Notes: a model not told the origin generated them from the sequence alone. 64,000 nucleotides of DNA from Cupriavidus consociatus (GCF_017814975.1 NZ_JAGIQA010000001.1:186001-250000), one strand, 5' to 3'; numbered from the stretch's first letter, positions 21,475 to 31,279 are shown. Numbers and translations: made by a program.

Positions 21475-22394
21475 GCCGCCACCCCGACGGTTTGCAGGTG
21501 CGCCAGCGAGCCGTAGCGCCGCTGCAGTTCGGCCCACTCGTCCACGTCGTAGAAGGCGCACTGGCCCTGGCCGAACAGCTTCGCGACCTCGATGCAGAAG
21601 CGCGTGGCCACATCCAGGTCATGGGCGTTGGTCACGCCGGTCGCACAGCCCGGCACCGTGGTCTGCGCGGTCAGCGCCACGCCGACCACGGGCGCATCGG
21701 TGACGATGGCGGGCTGCATGATCGAATTGACGTGCCACAGGCCGTTCTCGTAAGGCGTGATGTCCTGCGTGGTCAGCGGCAGCACCACCGGCAGCTCGCC
21801 GCTGACCCACCCGATCAGGTCCAGCATGCGTTCGGGCAGCCGCAGCAGCCAGCCTTCCTTGGCCACCGGCGTCAGCGCGACGCCGCGCCGGTTGACGAAG
21901 CGGTTGCCGCGCGTGGTGTCGACCGACAGGATCGCCGCCATGTGCGGATGGACCTCGTGCGACATCATCGTGCGCATGGCGAAGGGCGACTTCATCATCG
22001 GCACCGGCTGGTGCGGCCGCGTGGCGGCATGCGGGCAGATGTGGGTGTGGATGCGGACGGGGCCGGCCAGCACGTCGCCGCCGGCGGCCATGTCGGCCAG
22101 CTTCAGCGCGGTGGCAACGGCGACGATGGCGCCGTCGGCATCGGACACCAGGCCGGTCACGGCGGGGCGCGCGCCCACGCCGCCGAGGCGGCCGACCACG
22201 CCCAGCGCGGGCGCATCGGGGTTGCGGCCGGGCAGGGTGCAGGCGAGGAAGTCGGTGTAGAGGCCGTTTTCTTCCACGCGCGTCACCGTGACGTCGCTGA
22301 TGCCGCGCGCGCGCAGCAAGGTGGCAACGGCTGCGCCGTCGACATGGGCTGCGGACAGCAGCTCGATCGATTCAATCACCTGCTTGATGGACAT
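21471..22394 (-). CDS. DUF1177 domain protein
   Basis: A 307-residue protein matching the DUF1177 family in length and in segments such as VRIHTHICPHAATRPHQP, MMSHEVHPHM and TQTTVPGCATGVTNA. No signal peptide is seen. The many conserved His, Cys and Asp residues suggest a metal-dependent enzyme, possibly a hydrolase; this is inference. It sits between PepE and AroM genes and is coupled to aroM by an ATGA overlap. Confidence 0.8.
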   Translation of the reverse strand: MSIKQVIESIELLSAAHVDGAAVATLLRARGISDVTVTRVEENGLYTDFLACTLPGRNPDAPALGVVGRLGGVGARPAVTGLVSDADGAIVAVATALKLADMAAGGDVLAGPVRIHTHICPHAATRPHQPVPMMKSPFAMRTMMSHEVHPHMAAILSVDTTRGNRFVNRRGVALTPVAKEGWLLRLPERMLDLIGWVSGELPVVLPLTTQDITPYENGLWHVNSIMQPAIVTDAPVVGVALTAQTTVPGCATGVTNAHDLDVATRFCIEVAKLFGQGQCAFYDVDEWAELQRRYGSLAHLQTVGVAA

Positions 22395-22435
22395 CTTGCT
22401 TGGGTTCCTTGCTTGCTTTCCTGGATTGCGACGGG

Positions 22436-23152
22436 TCAGATGGCAGTGGCGCAGGCCGGCACGGATAATGCGCCGGGGGCGACGTCCTCGATCTCCTGGC
22501 CAAGGAACCAGCGTGCGCCATGCGCGCCGCCCATTTCCATGCGATCGCCCGATACGCGCACCCAGTTGCCTTCGGGCAGGCCCAGCACCGGCATACGCGG
22601 CTGCAGCACCGTGAACTCGGCCAGGCGCTGGTCACGGGTTTCGCCGCGGAAGCCCGGCACCACCAGGTTGAAGTAGTGCGGGTTGATCTGGAAGGACACC
22701 AGCGCGAGCGCATCGAGGCCGCCGGGGTCGGCGACCGGCATGTCGTTGGTGGTGCGGATGGTCGGGCAGGCGACGTTGGTGCCCGCGCTCCAGCCGATAT
22801 AGCGCGCGGCACCCGCAGCCACCTGGCGCGCGATGACGTTCAGCAGTCCGCGCTCGCGCAGGCATTGCAGCAGGCGGAAGGTATTGCCGCCGCCGATGAC
22901 GATCAGTTCGGCCGCTTCCAGCGCCCGCACGCAGTCGGCATCGGAGAGCCGGTGCGGCGAGTGCGCTTCGATGCCGGCCGGGGTCAGTGCGTCGCGCACC
23001 AGCGCTTCATACGTATCCCAGTCGCGCGTGACGCCGGCGAACGGGAGGAAGCAGGCGCGGGCGCGACCGCCGGCCAGTTCGCGGAGCGCGTCGTGGGCAT
23101 GGACGAGGTAGCCCGCGTCGCTGGTGGAGTTGCTGAGTAACAGGAGTTCCAT
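22436..23152 (-). CDS. pepE: Peptidase E (alpha-aspartyl dipeptidase, family S51)
   Basis: Cytoplasmic serine peptidase of 238 residues that cleaves Asp-X dipeptides. The nucleophile S122 lies in GWSAGTN, with D137 and H159 (NPHYF) completing a triad spaced almost exactly as in Salmonella PepE (S120, D135, H157). IVIGGGNTF is also conserved. The start MELLLLSNSTS is the family start. It lies 41 bases upstream of the DUF1177 gene. Confidence 0.92.
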   Translation of the reverse strand: MELLLLSNSTSDAGYLVHAHDALRELAGGRARACFLPFAGVTRDWDTYEALVRDALTPAGIEAHSPHRLSDADCVRALEAAELIVIGGGNTFRLLQCLRERGLLNVIARQVAAGAARYIGWSAGTNVACPTIRTTNDMPVADPGGLDALALVSFQINPHYFNLVVPGFRGETRDQRLAEFTVLQPRMPVLGLPEGNWVRVSGDRMEMGGAHGARWFLGQEIEDVAPGALSVPACATAI

Positions 23153-23172
23153 GGTTTGAGCTGCGGGGATGG

Positions 23173-24012
23173 CTATAGGGCGGCGCTGTCGTTGGGATGG
23201 AGCCAGAGCGGATCGCCGATGCGCTGTCCGACCGGCGCCACGGCCTGCACCAGCGTTTCCCGCAGCGCGTGGGCCTGGGCCTGGCTGACCTGCATCGCGG
23301 TGAACGACAGGCACAGGCCGCGCACATCGCCGGAAAGCGGGTCGGCCAGTGTGGTGGCCACCGCGCCGATGCCCGGCATGCCTTCATTCACGGCGATCGC
23401 GCTGCGCTCGCGGCTGGCGCTTGCCACGCGCTCGGCCAGTTCGGCCACGGTAGCGGGGCAGCCAGCCGGCGCCTCGGGCAATTTGCGCGCGCCGGAGGTG
23501 CCATAGCGTGCGTTGAATTCGGCTTGCGGCAGGCGCGAGAGCAGCACGCGGCCCATCGCAGTGGTGAATGCCGGCCGCCGCGCGCCCGGCGGCGACAGCA
23601 CTTGCACCGGGTTGCTGCCGTTCAGGCGCTGCAGGACCACGGTGTCGGTGCCGTCGAGCATCGACAGGTAGGCGGTGAAGCCGGTGGAGTCCGACATCGA
23701 GGCCAGGATGGCCCGGCATTGCTCGTCGAACGGATGCGCCTGCGTCGCCACCTGGGCGGCGCGGATCAGAAGCGTCCCGGGGCGGTAGCGCCGCGTCGAT
23801 GGCTGCAGTTCCAGCAGCCGGTACCGCACCATCTGCGCCAGCAGCCGCGAAGCCGAGCTCTTGGCCAGGCCGAGTTCATCAATGACGTCATTGAACGTGA
23901 CCTCGTGCCGGCCTTGTTCGAACATAGCCAGCACGCTTTCCACGCCCTCGAGAATGCTCACAACGTCGCTCCGTCTCTTTGATCTTCGGTTGGTTCCGTT
24001 TTTAGGAACCAT
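23173..24012 (-). CDS. IclR-family regulator of the PepE-DUF1177-AroM-Bug cluster
   Basis: Winged helix-turn-helix plus IclR ligand-binding domain, 279 residues from the ATG at 24012 (MVPKNGTNRRSKRRS); an ATG at 24039 is an alternative. The DNA-binding domain is at about 18-85 (VIDELGLAKSSASRLLAQM) and the effector domain begins near 100. It is the first gene of a five-gene minus-strand set with short gaps, so it probably controls the set and itself. Interlaced palindromes overlap its start. Confidence 0.88.
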   Translation of the reverse strand: MVPKNGTNRRSKRRSDVVSILEGVESVLAMFEQGRHEVTFNDVIDELGLAKSSASRLLAQMVRYRLLELQPSTRRYRPGTLLIRAAQVATQAHPFDEQCRAILASMSDSTGFTAYLSMLDGTDTVVLQRLNGSNPVQVLSPPGARRPAFTTAMGRVLLSRLPQAEFNARYGTSGARKLPEAPAGCPATVAELAERVASASRERSAIAVNEGMPGIGAVATTLADPLSGDVRGLCLSFTAMQVSQAQAHALRETLVQAVAPVGQRIGDPLWLHPNDSAAL

Positions 24013-24018
24013 AGTTCC
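23992..24018 (-). promoter_or_regulatory. Interlaced palindromes at the IclR gene start (autoregulatory operator candidate)
   Basis: GGTTCC-N7-GGAACC (23992-24010) and GGAAC-N4-GTTCC (24005-24018) share an arm and cover the proposed start codon at 24010-24012. A further TTCCG-N10-CGGAA pair lies at 24015-24034. IclR-type regulators bind such short palindromes, so this may be an operator. Overlap with the start codon could also mean the true start is the downstream one. Confidence 0.45.
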
Positions 24019-24082
24019 GTAAATCGGTTCGGAAATCATAGGACGGCCGGGACCGGAATACAAGGGGGCCCGGAGAGAAGGC

Positions 24083-24112
24083 AAAAAAAGGGACGCTCGC
24101 AAGCGTCCCTTT
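24083..24112 (-). terminator. Intrinsic terminator of the emr operon
   Basis: On the minus strand AAAGGGACGCT and AGCGTCCCTTT pair around a TGCG loop and run into a tract of seven T. It lies 24 bases after the emrB stop and separates the efflux operon from the IclR gene. Confidence 0.85.
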
Positions 24113-24135
24113 GTCCCCAGCAGCAGGCCTATGTC

Positions 24136-25746
24136 TCAGTGCGCCGCCATGGCGTCCGCCGAACCGCCGCCGCCCCTGGCTGGCCGCGTCAGCCAGACAA
24201 AGGCGATCAGCACGAAGAACAGCATTCCCGAAATCCAGAAGATATCGTTGGCGCCCAGCATGGCTGCCTGCTGGGTGATGTTGCGCTCGATCACCCCCAC
24301 CGCCTGCGCCTGGCTCATGCCCATCTGCATCAGGTGGCTGAGCTGGTCCTGGTAGGCCGGGTTGTATGGATTCACCCGCTCGACCAGCTGCGCATGGTGC
24401 AGGGCAGAGCGGTTCTCCCACACCGTGGTCGAGATCGACGCGCCGATGCCGCCGAAGGTGATGCGCACGAAGTTCGACAAGCCCGACGCCGCCGGAATTT
24501 TCTCGGCCGGCTGTCCCGACAGGATGATCGAGGTCAGCGGGATAAAGAACATCGCCATCGCCGCGCCCTGGATCAGCGTCGGCACCATCAGCGTCCAGGT
24601 ATCGACTTGCGTAGTGAAGCCCGAACGCATCAGGCTGACGATGCCGAAGGTGATGAATGCGGCCGTTGCCACCCAGCGCGCATCCATCCTCGGCAGGTTG
24701 CGCCCGATCACTGGCGACAGCAGGATCGCGAAGATCCCGACCGGCGCCATCACGATGCCGGCATCCGTCGCGGTATAGCCGACGATGGTCTGCAGCCATA
24801 GCGGCAGGATCACCAGGTTGCCGAAGAACAGTCCGTATGCCACCGAGATGGCGACTACCCCCGAACTGAAGTTGCGGCCCTTGAACAGGCTGATGTCGAC
24901 GATCGGATGCTTCTCATAGCTCTCCCACGCCAGGAAGAAAAGGAAGCCGACAATGGCGACCAGCGTCAGCACCACGATCTCGGTGGAGTGGAACCAGTCC
25001 AGCTCCTTGCCCTTGTCGAGCATCAGCTGCATCGACCCCACCCAGATCACCAGCAGCGCCAGGCCGATGCGGTCGATCGGCAGCACCTTGGTCGGCGTCT
25101 CGCGGTCCTTGTAGATGGCCCAGGTGGCGTAGGCGGTGATGAACCCCACCGGCACGTTGATGTAGAAGATCCATGGCCATGTCATGTTGTCGGAGATCCA
25201 GCCGCCCAGCAGGGGGCCCATGATGGGCGCCACCAGCGTGGTCATGCCCCACAGCGCCAGCGCCATGGTGCTCCTGGCGGGCGGATAGCTCGACAGCAGC
25301 AGCGACTGCGACAGCGGGATCATCGGCCCCGCCACCGCCCCTTGCAGGACCCGCGCGGCCAGCAGCGTTTCCAGGTTGGGCGCGACGCCGCACAGCCACG
25401 ACGCCAGCACGAACAGCAGGATCGACGTGATGAACAGCCGCACCGCGCCGAAGCGCGTGGTCAGCCAGCCGGTCAGCGGCACCGAGATCGCATTGGCCAC
25501 CGCGAACGAGGTAATGACCCAGGTGCCCTGGTTCGGCGCCACGCCGAGGTCGCCCGAGATCGCGGGGATCGACACGTTGGCGATCGACGAGTCGAGCACG
25601 TTCATGAACGTGGCCAGCGACAGCGCGATGGTGCCGATCACCAGCTTGCCGCCGGTCAGCGGCTGCGGCTGCTGCGGCGCCAGCGGCGCGGCAGGCCGCG
25701 CCGGCGTGCCGGCGCCGGACTGCGCGGCGGTGATGGAGTTGGCCAT
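24136..25746 (-). CDS. emrB: DHA2-type MFS multidrug efflux permease EmrB
   Basis: Proton-driven inner-membrane drug exporter of 536 residues with 14 predicted helices. Family segments include NVLDSSIANVSIPAISGDL (helix 1 region, motif D1), WLTTRFGAVRLF (motif A) and RVLQGAVAGPMIPLSQ (motif B/C region). It starts 2 bases after the emrA stop and works with the EmrA adaptor and the NodT-type channel encoded in the same operon. Substrates are unknown. Confidence 0.94.
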   Translation of the reverse strand: MANSITAAQSGAGTPARPAAPLAPQQPQPLTGGKLVIGTIALSLATFMNVLDSSIANVSIPAISGDLGVAPNQGTWVITSFAVANAISVPLTGWLTTRFGAVRLFITSILLFVLASWLCGVAPNLETLLAARVLQGAVAGPMIPLSQSLLLSSYPPARSTMALALWGMTTLVAPIMGPLLGGWISDNMTWPWIFYINVPVGFITAYATWAIYKDRETPTKVLPIDRIGLALLVIWVGSMQLMLDKGKELDWFHSTEIVVLTLVAIVGFLFFLAWESYEKHPIVDISLFKGRNFSSGVVAISVAYGLFFGNLVILPLWLQTIVGYTATDAGIVMAPVGIFAILLSPVIGRNLPRMDARWVATAAFITFGIVSLMRSGFTTQVDTWTLMVPTLIQGAAMAMFFIPLTSIILSGQPAEKIPAASGLSNFVRITFGGIGASISTTVWENRSALHHAQLVERVNPYNPAYQDQLSHLMQMGMSQAQAVGVIERNITQQAAMLGANDIFWISGMLFFVLIAFVWLTRPARGGGGSADAMAAH

Positions 25747-25748
25747 GG

Positions 25749-27062
25749 TCAGGTGCGGGCAGGCTTGATGTTGGCACCGCCGGTCGCGTTGGCGGTGTCG
25801 GGCCCGATAGCCCCGTTGCCTCCGTTGGTCCCCTTGGCGCCTTCGGCCCCGGCGGCGGCAGGCAGGCCGGCGGCACGGCCGCCATTGTTGGCGGTGATGA
25901 TCTGCGCGATCAGCTGGTCGGCGTCCTGCGCCACCTTGTCATAGACATCGGTCTGCATCGGCCTGGCCGGCGCGGCGTTGGCCATGGCGGCGCCTTCCTC
26001 GCGGCGCACGTCGACCTTCACGGTCATCGACAGGCCCACGCGCAGCGGGTGGTCCTTGAGCTGCTGCGGATCCAGCGCGATACGCACCGGCAGGCGCTGC
26101 ACCACCTTGATCCAGTTGCCGGTGGCGTTCTGCGCCGGCAGCAGCGAGAAAGCCGAGCCGGTGCCGGCCGAGAAGCCCGCGACCTTGCCCTTGTACTCCA
26201 CCTTGGAGCCATACACGTCAGCCTCCAGCGTTACCGGCTGGCCGATGCGCATATGGGTGATCTGCACTTCCTTGAAATTGGCGTCGACCCAGACCTGGTC
26301 CAGCGGCACCACTGCCATCAGCGGCGCGCCGGCGGCCACGCGCTGGCCCACCTGCACCGAGCGCTTGGCCACATAGCCGGTCACCGGCGCCGGCATGGTC
26401 GAGCGCGCGAACGACAGGTAGGCCGAGCGTAGGTTGGCGGCGGCGCGCTGCACGTTCGGGTGCTTTTCCACGGTGGTCTGGTCGGTCAGCACCTTGTTCG
26501 AGGCCAGCTGCTCGCGCGCTGCCAGCAGCGCCGATTCGGCGGCCTTGACCGCCGCCTGCGCGTGCGAGATTTCTTCATTGGAGACCGCGCCCGAGCCGGC
26601 GATGGCCTGGCGGCGGCGCAGGTCTTCGCGCGCCTTGGCGACATCGGCTTCGCGCAGCGCCACGTTGGCGGCGAGCGAGCCGTTGTTGACGTAGAGCGTG
26701 CGCACCTCGCGCACGGCCTGCGCCAGCTGCGCCTCGGCCTGTTCCATCGACACCTGGGTATCGGCACGGTCCAGCTGGATCAGCGGCTGGCCGGCCGTGA
26801 CCAGCTGGGTGTCGTCGGCGGCGATCGACACGACGGTGCCGGCCACCAGCGGAGTCACCTGCACCACGTTGCCGGCGACGTAGGCATCGTCGGTGCTTTC
26901 GAAATGGCGGGCGTACATGCCCCAGTACACGCCGTAGCCGATTCCGGCGACGACGATCGCCGCGGTCAGCGACAGCAGCATGCGCTTGCGCTGGCCGTTG
27001 CCGTTGGGGGCAGGGGCTTGCTGGGGATTGCTGGTGCCGGCCGCTTGCTGGTTGTTGCTCAT
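25749..27062 (-). CDS. emrA: EmrA/HlyD-family membrane fusion protein
   Basis: Periplasmic adaptor of 437 residues linking EmrB to the outer membrane channel. A cytoplasmic N-terminal stretch, rich in Gln and Asn, is followed by one membrane helix (about 28-48), a biotinyl-lipoyl-like domain (GNVVQVTPLVAGTVVSIAA), a long helical hairpin (about 100-200) and the beta-barrel region. The Ala/Gly/Asn-rich C-terminal tail is longer than in E. coli EmrA. Confidence 0.93.
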   Translation of the reverse strand: MSNNQQAAGTSNPQQAPAPNGNGQRKRMLLSLTAAIVVAGIGYGVYWGMYARHFESTDDAYVAGNVVQVTPLVAGTVVSIAADDTQLVTAGQPLIQLDRADTQVSMEQAEAQLAQAVREVRTLYVNNGSLAANVALREADVAKAREDLRRRQAIAGSGAVSNEEISHAQAAVKAAESALLAAREQLASNKVLTDQTTVEKHPNVQRAAANLRSAYLSFARSTMPAPVTGYVAKRSVQVGQRVAAGAPLMAVVPLDQVWVDANFKEVQITHMRIGQPVTLEADVYGSKVEYKGKVAGFSAGTGSAFSLLPAQNATGNWIKVVQRLPVRIALDPQQLKDHPLRVGLSMTVKVDVRREEGAAMANAAPARPMQTDVYDKVAQDADQLIAQIITANNGGRAAGLPAAAGAEGAKGTNGGNGAIGPDTANATGGANIKPART

Positions 27063-27106
27063 GATGTTCTCTGGTGAATCTTGTCTGCAATCACTGGGTG
27101 CGCGGA

Positions 27107-28663
27107 TCAGCCGCGGGCGCCCGCCTGGGTCTTGTCCTGGTGCTGCGCTGCGCCGGCCTGGCTGTGGCCGGCGTGGCTCTCTTCGCCTTCGGCAGGTTCC
27201 TGATAGCCGCCGCCGAGCGCCTTCATCAGGCCCATCTGCAAGTCGAGCCGGCGTGCCTGCAGGTCGGTAGCGAGCCGGCGCTGCTGCAGCACGTTGCTTT
27301 CCGCGTTCAGCACGGTCAGTTGCGTGCCCAGGCCCGCCTTGTAGCGAGTGGTCGCCAGCGCGTAGGCGTGCTCGGCCAGGTCCAGTGCTTCGCGCTGGCT
27401 CTCGATCTGCCTGTCGACGCTGCGGATGCTGGTCATGGTGTCGGCGGTTTCGCGCAGCGCGTCGACCAGCGCCTGGTTGTAGTTGGCCACGGCGATGTCG
27501 TAGCCGGCGTACTTGCCCTTCAGGTTGGCGCGCAGCCTGCCGCCCTCGAAGATCGGCAGGCGCACGGTGGGGCCGATGCCGAAGGTGCGGCTGACGCCCA
27601 TCAGCAGGTTGGACGGATCCAGCGCTGCCAGGCCGGCAAATGCTGTCAGGCTGACGTCGGGCAGGAATTCCTTCTTGGCGACGCTGATGTCCTTGGATGC
27701 CGCTTCGACGCGCCAGCGCGCCGCCACCAGGTCGGGGCGGCGGCCAAGCAGGCCGATGGTCAGGTCGTCGGGAAGAGTGGGCGTGGGCTGCGCCAGCAGC
27801 ACCGGCGGCTGGATCTGCAGGCCGCGGTCCGGGCCCTTGCCCAGCAGCGCGGCCAGCTGGTTGCGGGCCAGCGCGATTTCTTCGTCGACGCGCTGCAGGT
27901 CGGTCTGCGATGCGGCCACGGTGCCGCGTGCCTGCGTGGTCTCGACCTGCGTGTCGAGGCCGGCGGCCAGCCGCTGGCGCGACAGTTCGGTCAGGTCGCG
28001 GCGCTGCGCGATGGCGCGCTCGGCGACGTCGCGCTGGGCATACAGCGCGGCCAGGCGGGCGTAGTTGCGCGCGATCGACGTCGCCAGGATCAGGCGTGAG
28101 GCCTGGCTTTCCGCTTCGGCGGCGCGGTCATCCGACAGCGCGGCTTCGAGCGCGTCGCGGTTCTTGCCCCAGAAGTCGAAGTCATAGGACAGGCCAACCT
28201 GCAGCCGCGACTGGTTCTGCCACGAGCCGGCCAGTGGCGTGCCTTCGAACAGGTCCTTCTCGGAGAAGCGCTGGCGGATCAGGCTGCCTTCGAACTCCAG
28301 GTGCGGGTAGAGCGCGCTGCGCGTGGCCTCGGCCATGGCGCGCGACGCTTCCACGCGGGCAAAGGCCGCCTGCAGGCTGGGATTGTCCTTGACGGCCTCG
28401 TCGACCAGCGCGCTCAGCTGTGGGTCCCTGAACTGGTCTACCCAGTCCTGCGTGGGCCACTGCCCCTGTTCGCCGGGCAGGGTTTGCGAGGTGGCCATCG
28501 CGGCCGGGTCGGCCATGGTCTGCGTGCTGTGCGAGTTGCCGAGCGCGGCGCAGCCGGCCAGCACTGCCGCGGCCACGGCGGTCAGTGCCAGCGTGCCCGC
28601 GCGGCGTGCCAGCTTGCGCGGGCGCGCCGACAGGGGGGCTTGTGAATAGAGGGCTTGTTTCAT
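27107..28663 (-). CDS. NodT-family outer membrane efflux lipoprotein
   Basis: TolC-like outer membrane channel of 518 residues with two OEP domains. A basic N-terminus and hydrophobic segment end in the lipobox LAGC (cysteine near residue 38), so it is lipid-anchored. Family segments are SLQAAFARVEASRAMAEA, VGLSYDFDFWGKNRDALEAA and GRRPDLVAARWRVEAA. It lies between marR and emrA, completing a three-part pump. Confidence 0.93.
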   Translation of the reverse strand: MKQALYSQAPLSARPRKLARRAGTLALTAVAAAVLAGCAALGNSHSTQTMADPAAMATSQTLPGEQGQWPTQDWVDQFRDPQLSALVDEAVKDNPSLQAAFARVEASRAMAEATRSALYPHLEFEGSLIRQRFSEKDLFEGTPLAGSWQNQSRLQVGLSYDFDFWGKNRDALEAALSDDRAAEAESQASRLILATSIARNYARLAALYAQRDVAERAIAQRRDLTELSRQRLAAGLDTQVETTQARGTVAASQTDLQRVDEEIALARNQLAALLGKGPDRGLQIQPPVLLAQPTPTLPDDLTIGLLGRRPDLVAARWRVEAASKDISVAKKEFLPDVSLTAFAGLAALDPSNLLMGVSRTFGIGPTVRLPIFEGGRLRANLKGKYAGYDIAVANYNQALVDALRETADTMTSIRSVDRQIESQREALDLAEHAYALATTRYKAGLGTQLTVLNAESNVLQQRRLATDLQARRLDLQMGLMKALGGGYQEPAEGEESHAGHSQAGAAQHQDKTQAGARG

Positions 28664-28761
28664 GGTCTTGCTCCGTGTCCGGAGCCATGCTTTGTGACGG
28701 GTGGTACGGTGTGTCCGGCGTGCCGGACGATCTGCCTTGCCGGATTCCGGCCGGCGCGCCG

Positions 28762-29247
28762 CTACCCGCTGTAGTTATCGATGACCCGGCGCAGCATGCT
28801 CTTCAGCAACTGGAGCTCGTCCGCGGAAAATCCCATGAAGTGCTGCGAAAGTACTTTGCAGAAAATGGTCGGCAGGCAATCTGCCAGGGCCTGGCCCTGT
28901 TCGGTGAGCAACAGGTCGACCACGCGGCGGTCATCGTCGCGGCGCTGGCGTTCGATTAGGCCGCGCTTTTCCATGCGGCTCAGCAGGCGCGTGACCGAGC
29001 CCATGTCGGTGTTCAATTCGCGCCCCAGGTCTGTGACGGTGGCGGCACGACCGGTGGCAATCATGATCAGGCAGCTGGCCTGCGCATGCGTGATGTCCAG
29101 GCTACTGACCTCTTGTTCGACGCTATGTGCCAGCGTGTTTTTCGCCCGTTGCAGCAGGTAGCCGACGCTGTCGCACATCTGGTACTTGGCGGGATCGAAC
29201 AGCGCGGCATCTGTTTCCGACAGCCCGGGGATCAGGTCCTTTGACAT
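28762..29247 (-). CDS. MarR-family regulator of the emr efflux operon
   Basis: A winged-helix repressor of 161 residues from the ATG at 29247 (MSKDLIPGLSE). The central helix-turn-helix (about 70-115) reads TVTDLGRELNTDMGSVTRLL, with the wing RRDDDRRVVDLLLTEQG. It is the first gene of the marR-nodT-emrA-emrB set (98 bases before nodT). MarR proteins usually repress such operons and release DNA on binding aromatic or phenolic ligands. A perfect inverted repeat lies upstream. Confidence 0.92.
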   Translation of the reverse strand: MSKDLIPGLSETDAALFDPAKYQMCDSVGYLLQRAKNTLAHSVEQEVSSLDITHAQASCLIMIATGRAATVTDLGRELNTDMGSVTRLLSRMEKRGLIERQRRDDDRRVVDLLLTEQGQALADCLPTIFCKVLSQHFMGFSADELQLLKSMLRRVIDNYSG

Positions 29248-29317
29248 CTTTGTCTTTGCAATCTTTGCTGAGGCAAATATATGTCTGTGTTTAAGGATGC
29301 GCAAGAACGGAAATTCG

Positions 29318-29338
29318 TTATTTCGATTTTAGAAATAA
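29318..29338. promoter_or_regulatory. Inverted repeat upstream of marR (MarR operator candidate)
   Basis: TTATTTC-N7-GAAATAA is a perfect 7-bp inverted repeat in an AT-rich stretch, 70 bases before the marR start and about 120 before typA. MarR dimers bind palindromes of this size near their own promoters. A shorter GTTGA-N2-TCAAC palindrome lies at 29359-29370, nearer to typA. Confidence 0.55.
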
Positions 29339-29458
29339 TATTTGCTAGGGAGGTGACGGTTGAGGTCAACGCATCTTGCGCCGCAACATGCTAGAATGTT
29401 GGGTTACCTCAGATTCTCCGACCCTCCTTGCGAGGGCCGCTCTTAGCGAGACGCAGCA

Positions 29459-31279
29459 ATGACCCGCGCCATCCGAAACATCGCCATCATCGCCCACGTC
29501 GATCATGGCAAGACCACCCTGGTCGACCAGCTCCTGCGCCAGGCAGGCACCTTCCGCGACAACCAGCAAGTCGCCGAGCGGGTGATGGACTCGAACGACC
29601 TGGAAAAGGAACGCGGGATCACGATTCTCGCGAAGAACTGTGCCGTCGAATACAACGGCACCCATATCAATATCGTCGACACTCCGGGCCACGCCGACTT
29701 CGGCGGTGAAGTGGAGCGCGTGCTGTCGATGGTCGACGGCGTGCTGCTGCTGGTCGATGCGGTCGAGGGCCCGATGCCCCAGACCCGCTTCGTCACGCGC
29801 AAGGCGCTGGCGCTGGGCCTGAAGCCGATCGTGGTGGTCAACAAGATCGACCGCCCGGGCGCGCGTCCGGACTGGGTCATCAACCAGACCTTCGACCTGT
29901 TCGACAAGCTGGGCGCCACCGATGAGCAGCTCGACTTCCCGGTGATCTACGCCTCGGGCCTGAACGGCTTTGCCGGCCTGACCGAAGACGTTCGCGACGG
30001 CGACATGAAGCCGCTGTTCGAGACCGTGCTGGACAAAGTGCCGGTGCGTGACGACGATCGGGACGGTCCCCTGCAGCTGCAGATCATCTCGCTGGACTAC
30101 TCCAGCTACGTCGGCAAGATCGGCGTGGGCCGCATCTCGCGTGGCCGCGCCCGTCCGCTGCAGGACGTGGTGGTCAAGTTCGGCCCGGAAGGCAACCCGA
30201 TCAAGGGCCGCATCAACCAGGTGCTGAAGTTCCAGGGCCTGGAGCGCGAGATCGTGCCAGAGGCCGAAGCCGGCGACATCGTGCTGATCAACGGCATCGA
30301 AGAACTGGGGATCGGCTGCACCGTGTGCGCGCCGGATGCCCAGGACGCGCTGCCGATGCTGAAGGTGGACGAGCCGACGCTGACCATGAACTTCTGCGTC
30401 AACACCTCGCCGCTGGCCGGCCGTGAAGGCAAGTTCGTGACCAGCCGCCAGCTGCGCGAGCGCCTGGACCGCGAACTGAAGTCGAACGTGGCGCTGCGCG
30501 TGGCCGATACCGGCGACGATACTATCTTCGAAGTGTCGGGCCGCGGTGAGCTGCACCTGACCATTCTGCTGGAAAACATGCGCCGCGAAGGCTATGAGCT
30601 GGCCGTGTCGCGTCCGCGCGTGGTGTTCAAGGAAATCGACGGCGTCAAGCACGAGCCGTACGAACTGCTGACCGTGGACGTCGAAGACAGCCACCAGGGC
30701 GGCGTGATGGAAGAGCTGGGCCGCCGCAAGGGCGAGCTGCTCGACATGGCGTCGGACGGCAAGGGCCGTACCCGCCTGGAATACCGCATCCCGGCCCGCG
30801 GCCTGATCGGCTTCCAGGGCGAGTTCCTGACGCTGACGCGCGGCACCGGCCTGATCAGCCATATCTTCGACGACTACGCGCCGGTGCGCGAAGGCGGCCT
30901 GGGCGAGCGCCACAACGGCGTGCTGATCTCGCAGGACGACGGCGATGCGGTGGCCTACGCGCTGTGGAAGCTGCAGGACCGCGGCCGCATGTTCGTCAAG
31001 CCGGGCGATGCGCTGTACGAAGGCATGATCATCGGCATCCACAGCCGCGACAACGACCTGGTGGTCAACCCGATCAAGGGCAAGCAGCTGACCAACGTGC
31101 GCGCCTCGGGTACCGACGAAGCGGTGCGCCTGGTGCCGCCGATCCAGATGTCGCTCGAATACGCGGTGGAATTCATCGCCGACGACGAACTGGTCGAGCT
31201 CACGCCGAAGAGCATCCGCCTGCGCAAGCGCCACCTGAAGGAGCACGAGCGCAAGCGTGCGGCCCGCGAAGGCGCATAA
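29459..31279 (+). CDS. typA: Ribosome-binding GTPase TypA/BipA
   Basis: A 606-residue translational GTPase of the EF-G superfamily, involved in 50S assembly and stress adaptation. The G domain has AHVDHGKT (12-19), [11 protein letters not shown] and NKID. Domains II, III and V follow, and the C-terminal BipA domain contains [16 protein letters not shown]. It is monocistronic and ends 15 bases before a strong terminator. Confidence 0.97.
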   Translation: MTRAIRNIAIIAHVDHGKTTLVDQLLRQAGTFRDNQQVAERVMDSNDLEKERGITILAKNCAVEYNGTHINIVDTPGHADFGGEVERVLSMVDGVLLLVDAVEGPMPQTRFVTRKALALGLKPIVVVNKIDRPGARPDWVINQTFDLFDKLGATDEQLDFPVIYASGLNGFAGLTEDVRDGDMKPLFETVLDKVPVRDDDRDGPLQLQIISLDYSSYVGKIGVGRISRGRARPLQDVVVKFGPEGNPIKGRINQVLKFQGLEREIVPEAEAGDIVLINGIEELGIGCTVCAPDAQDALPMLKVDEPTLTMNFCVNTSPLAGREGKFVTSRQLRERLDRELKSNVALRVADTGDDTIFEVSGRGELHLTILLENMRREGYELAVSRPRVVFKEIDGVKHEPYELLTVDVEDSHQGGVMEELGRRKGELLDMASDGKGRTRLEYRIPARGLIGFQGEFLTLTRGTGLISHIFDDYAPVREGGLGERHNGVLISQDDGDAVAYALWKLQDRGRMFVKPGDALYEGMIIGIHSRDNDLVVNPIKGKQLTNVRASGTDEAVRLVPPIQMSLEYAVEFIADDELVELTPKSIRLRKRHLKEHERKRAAREGA

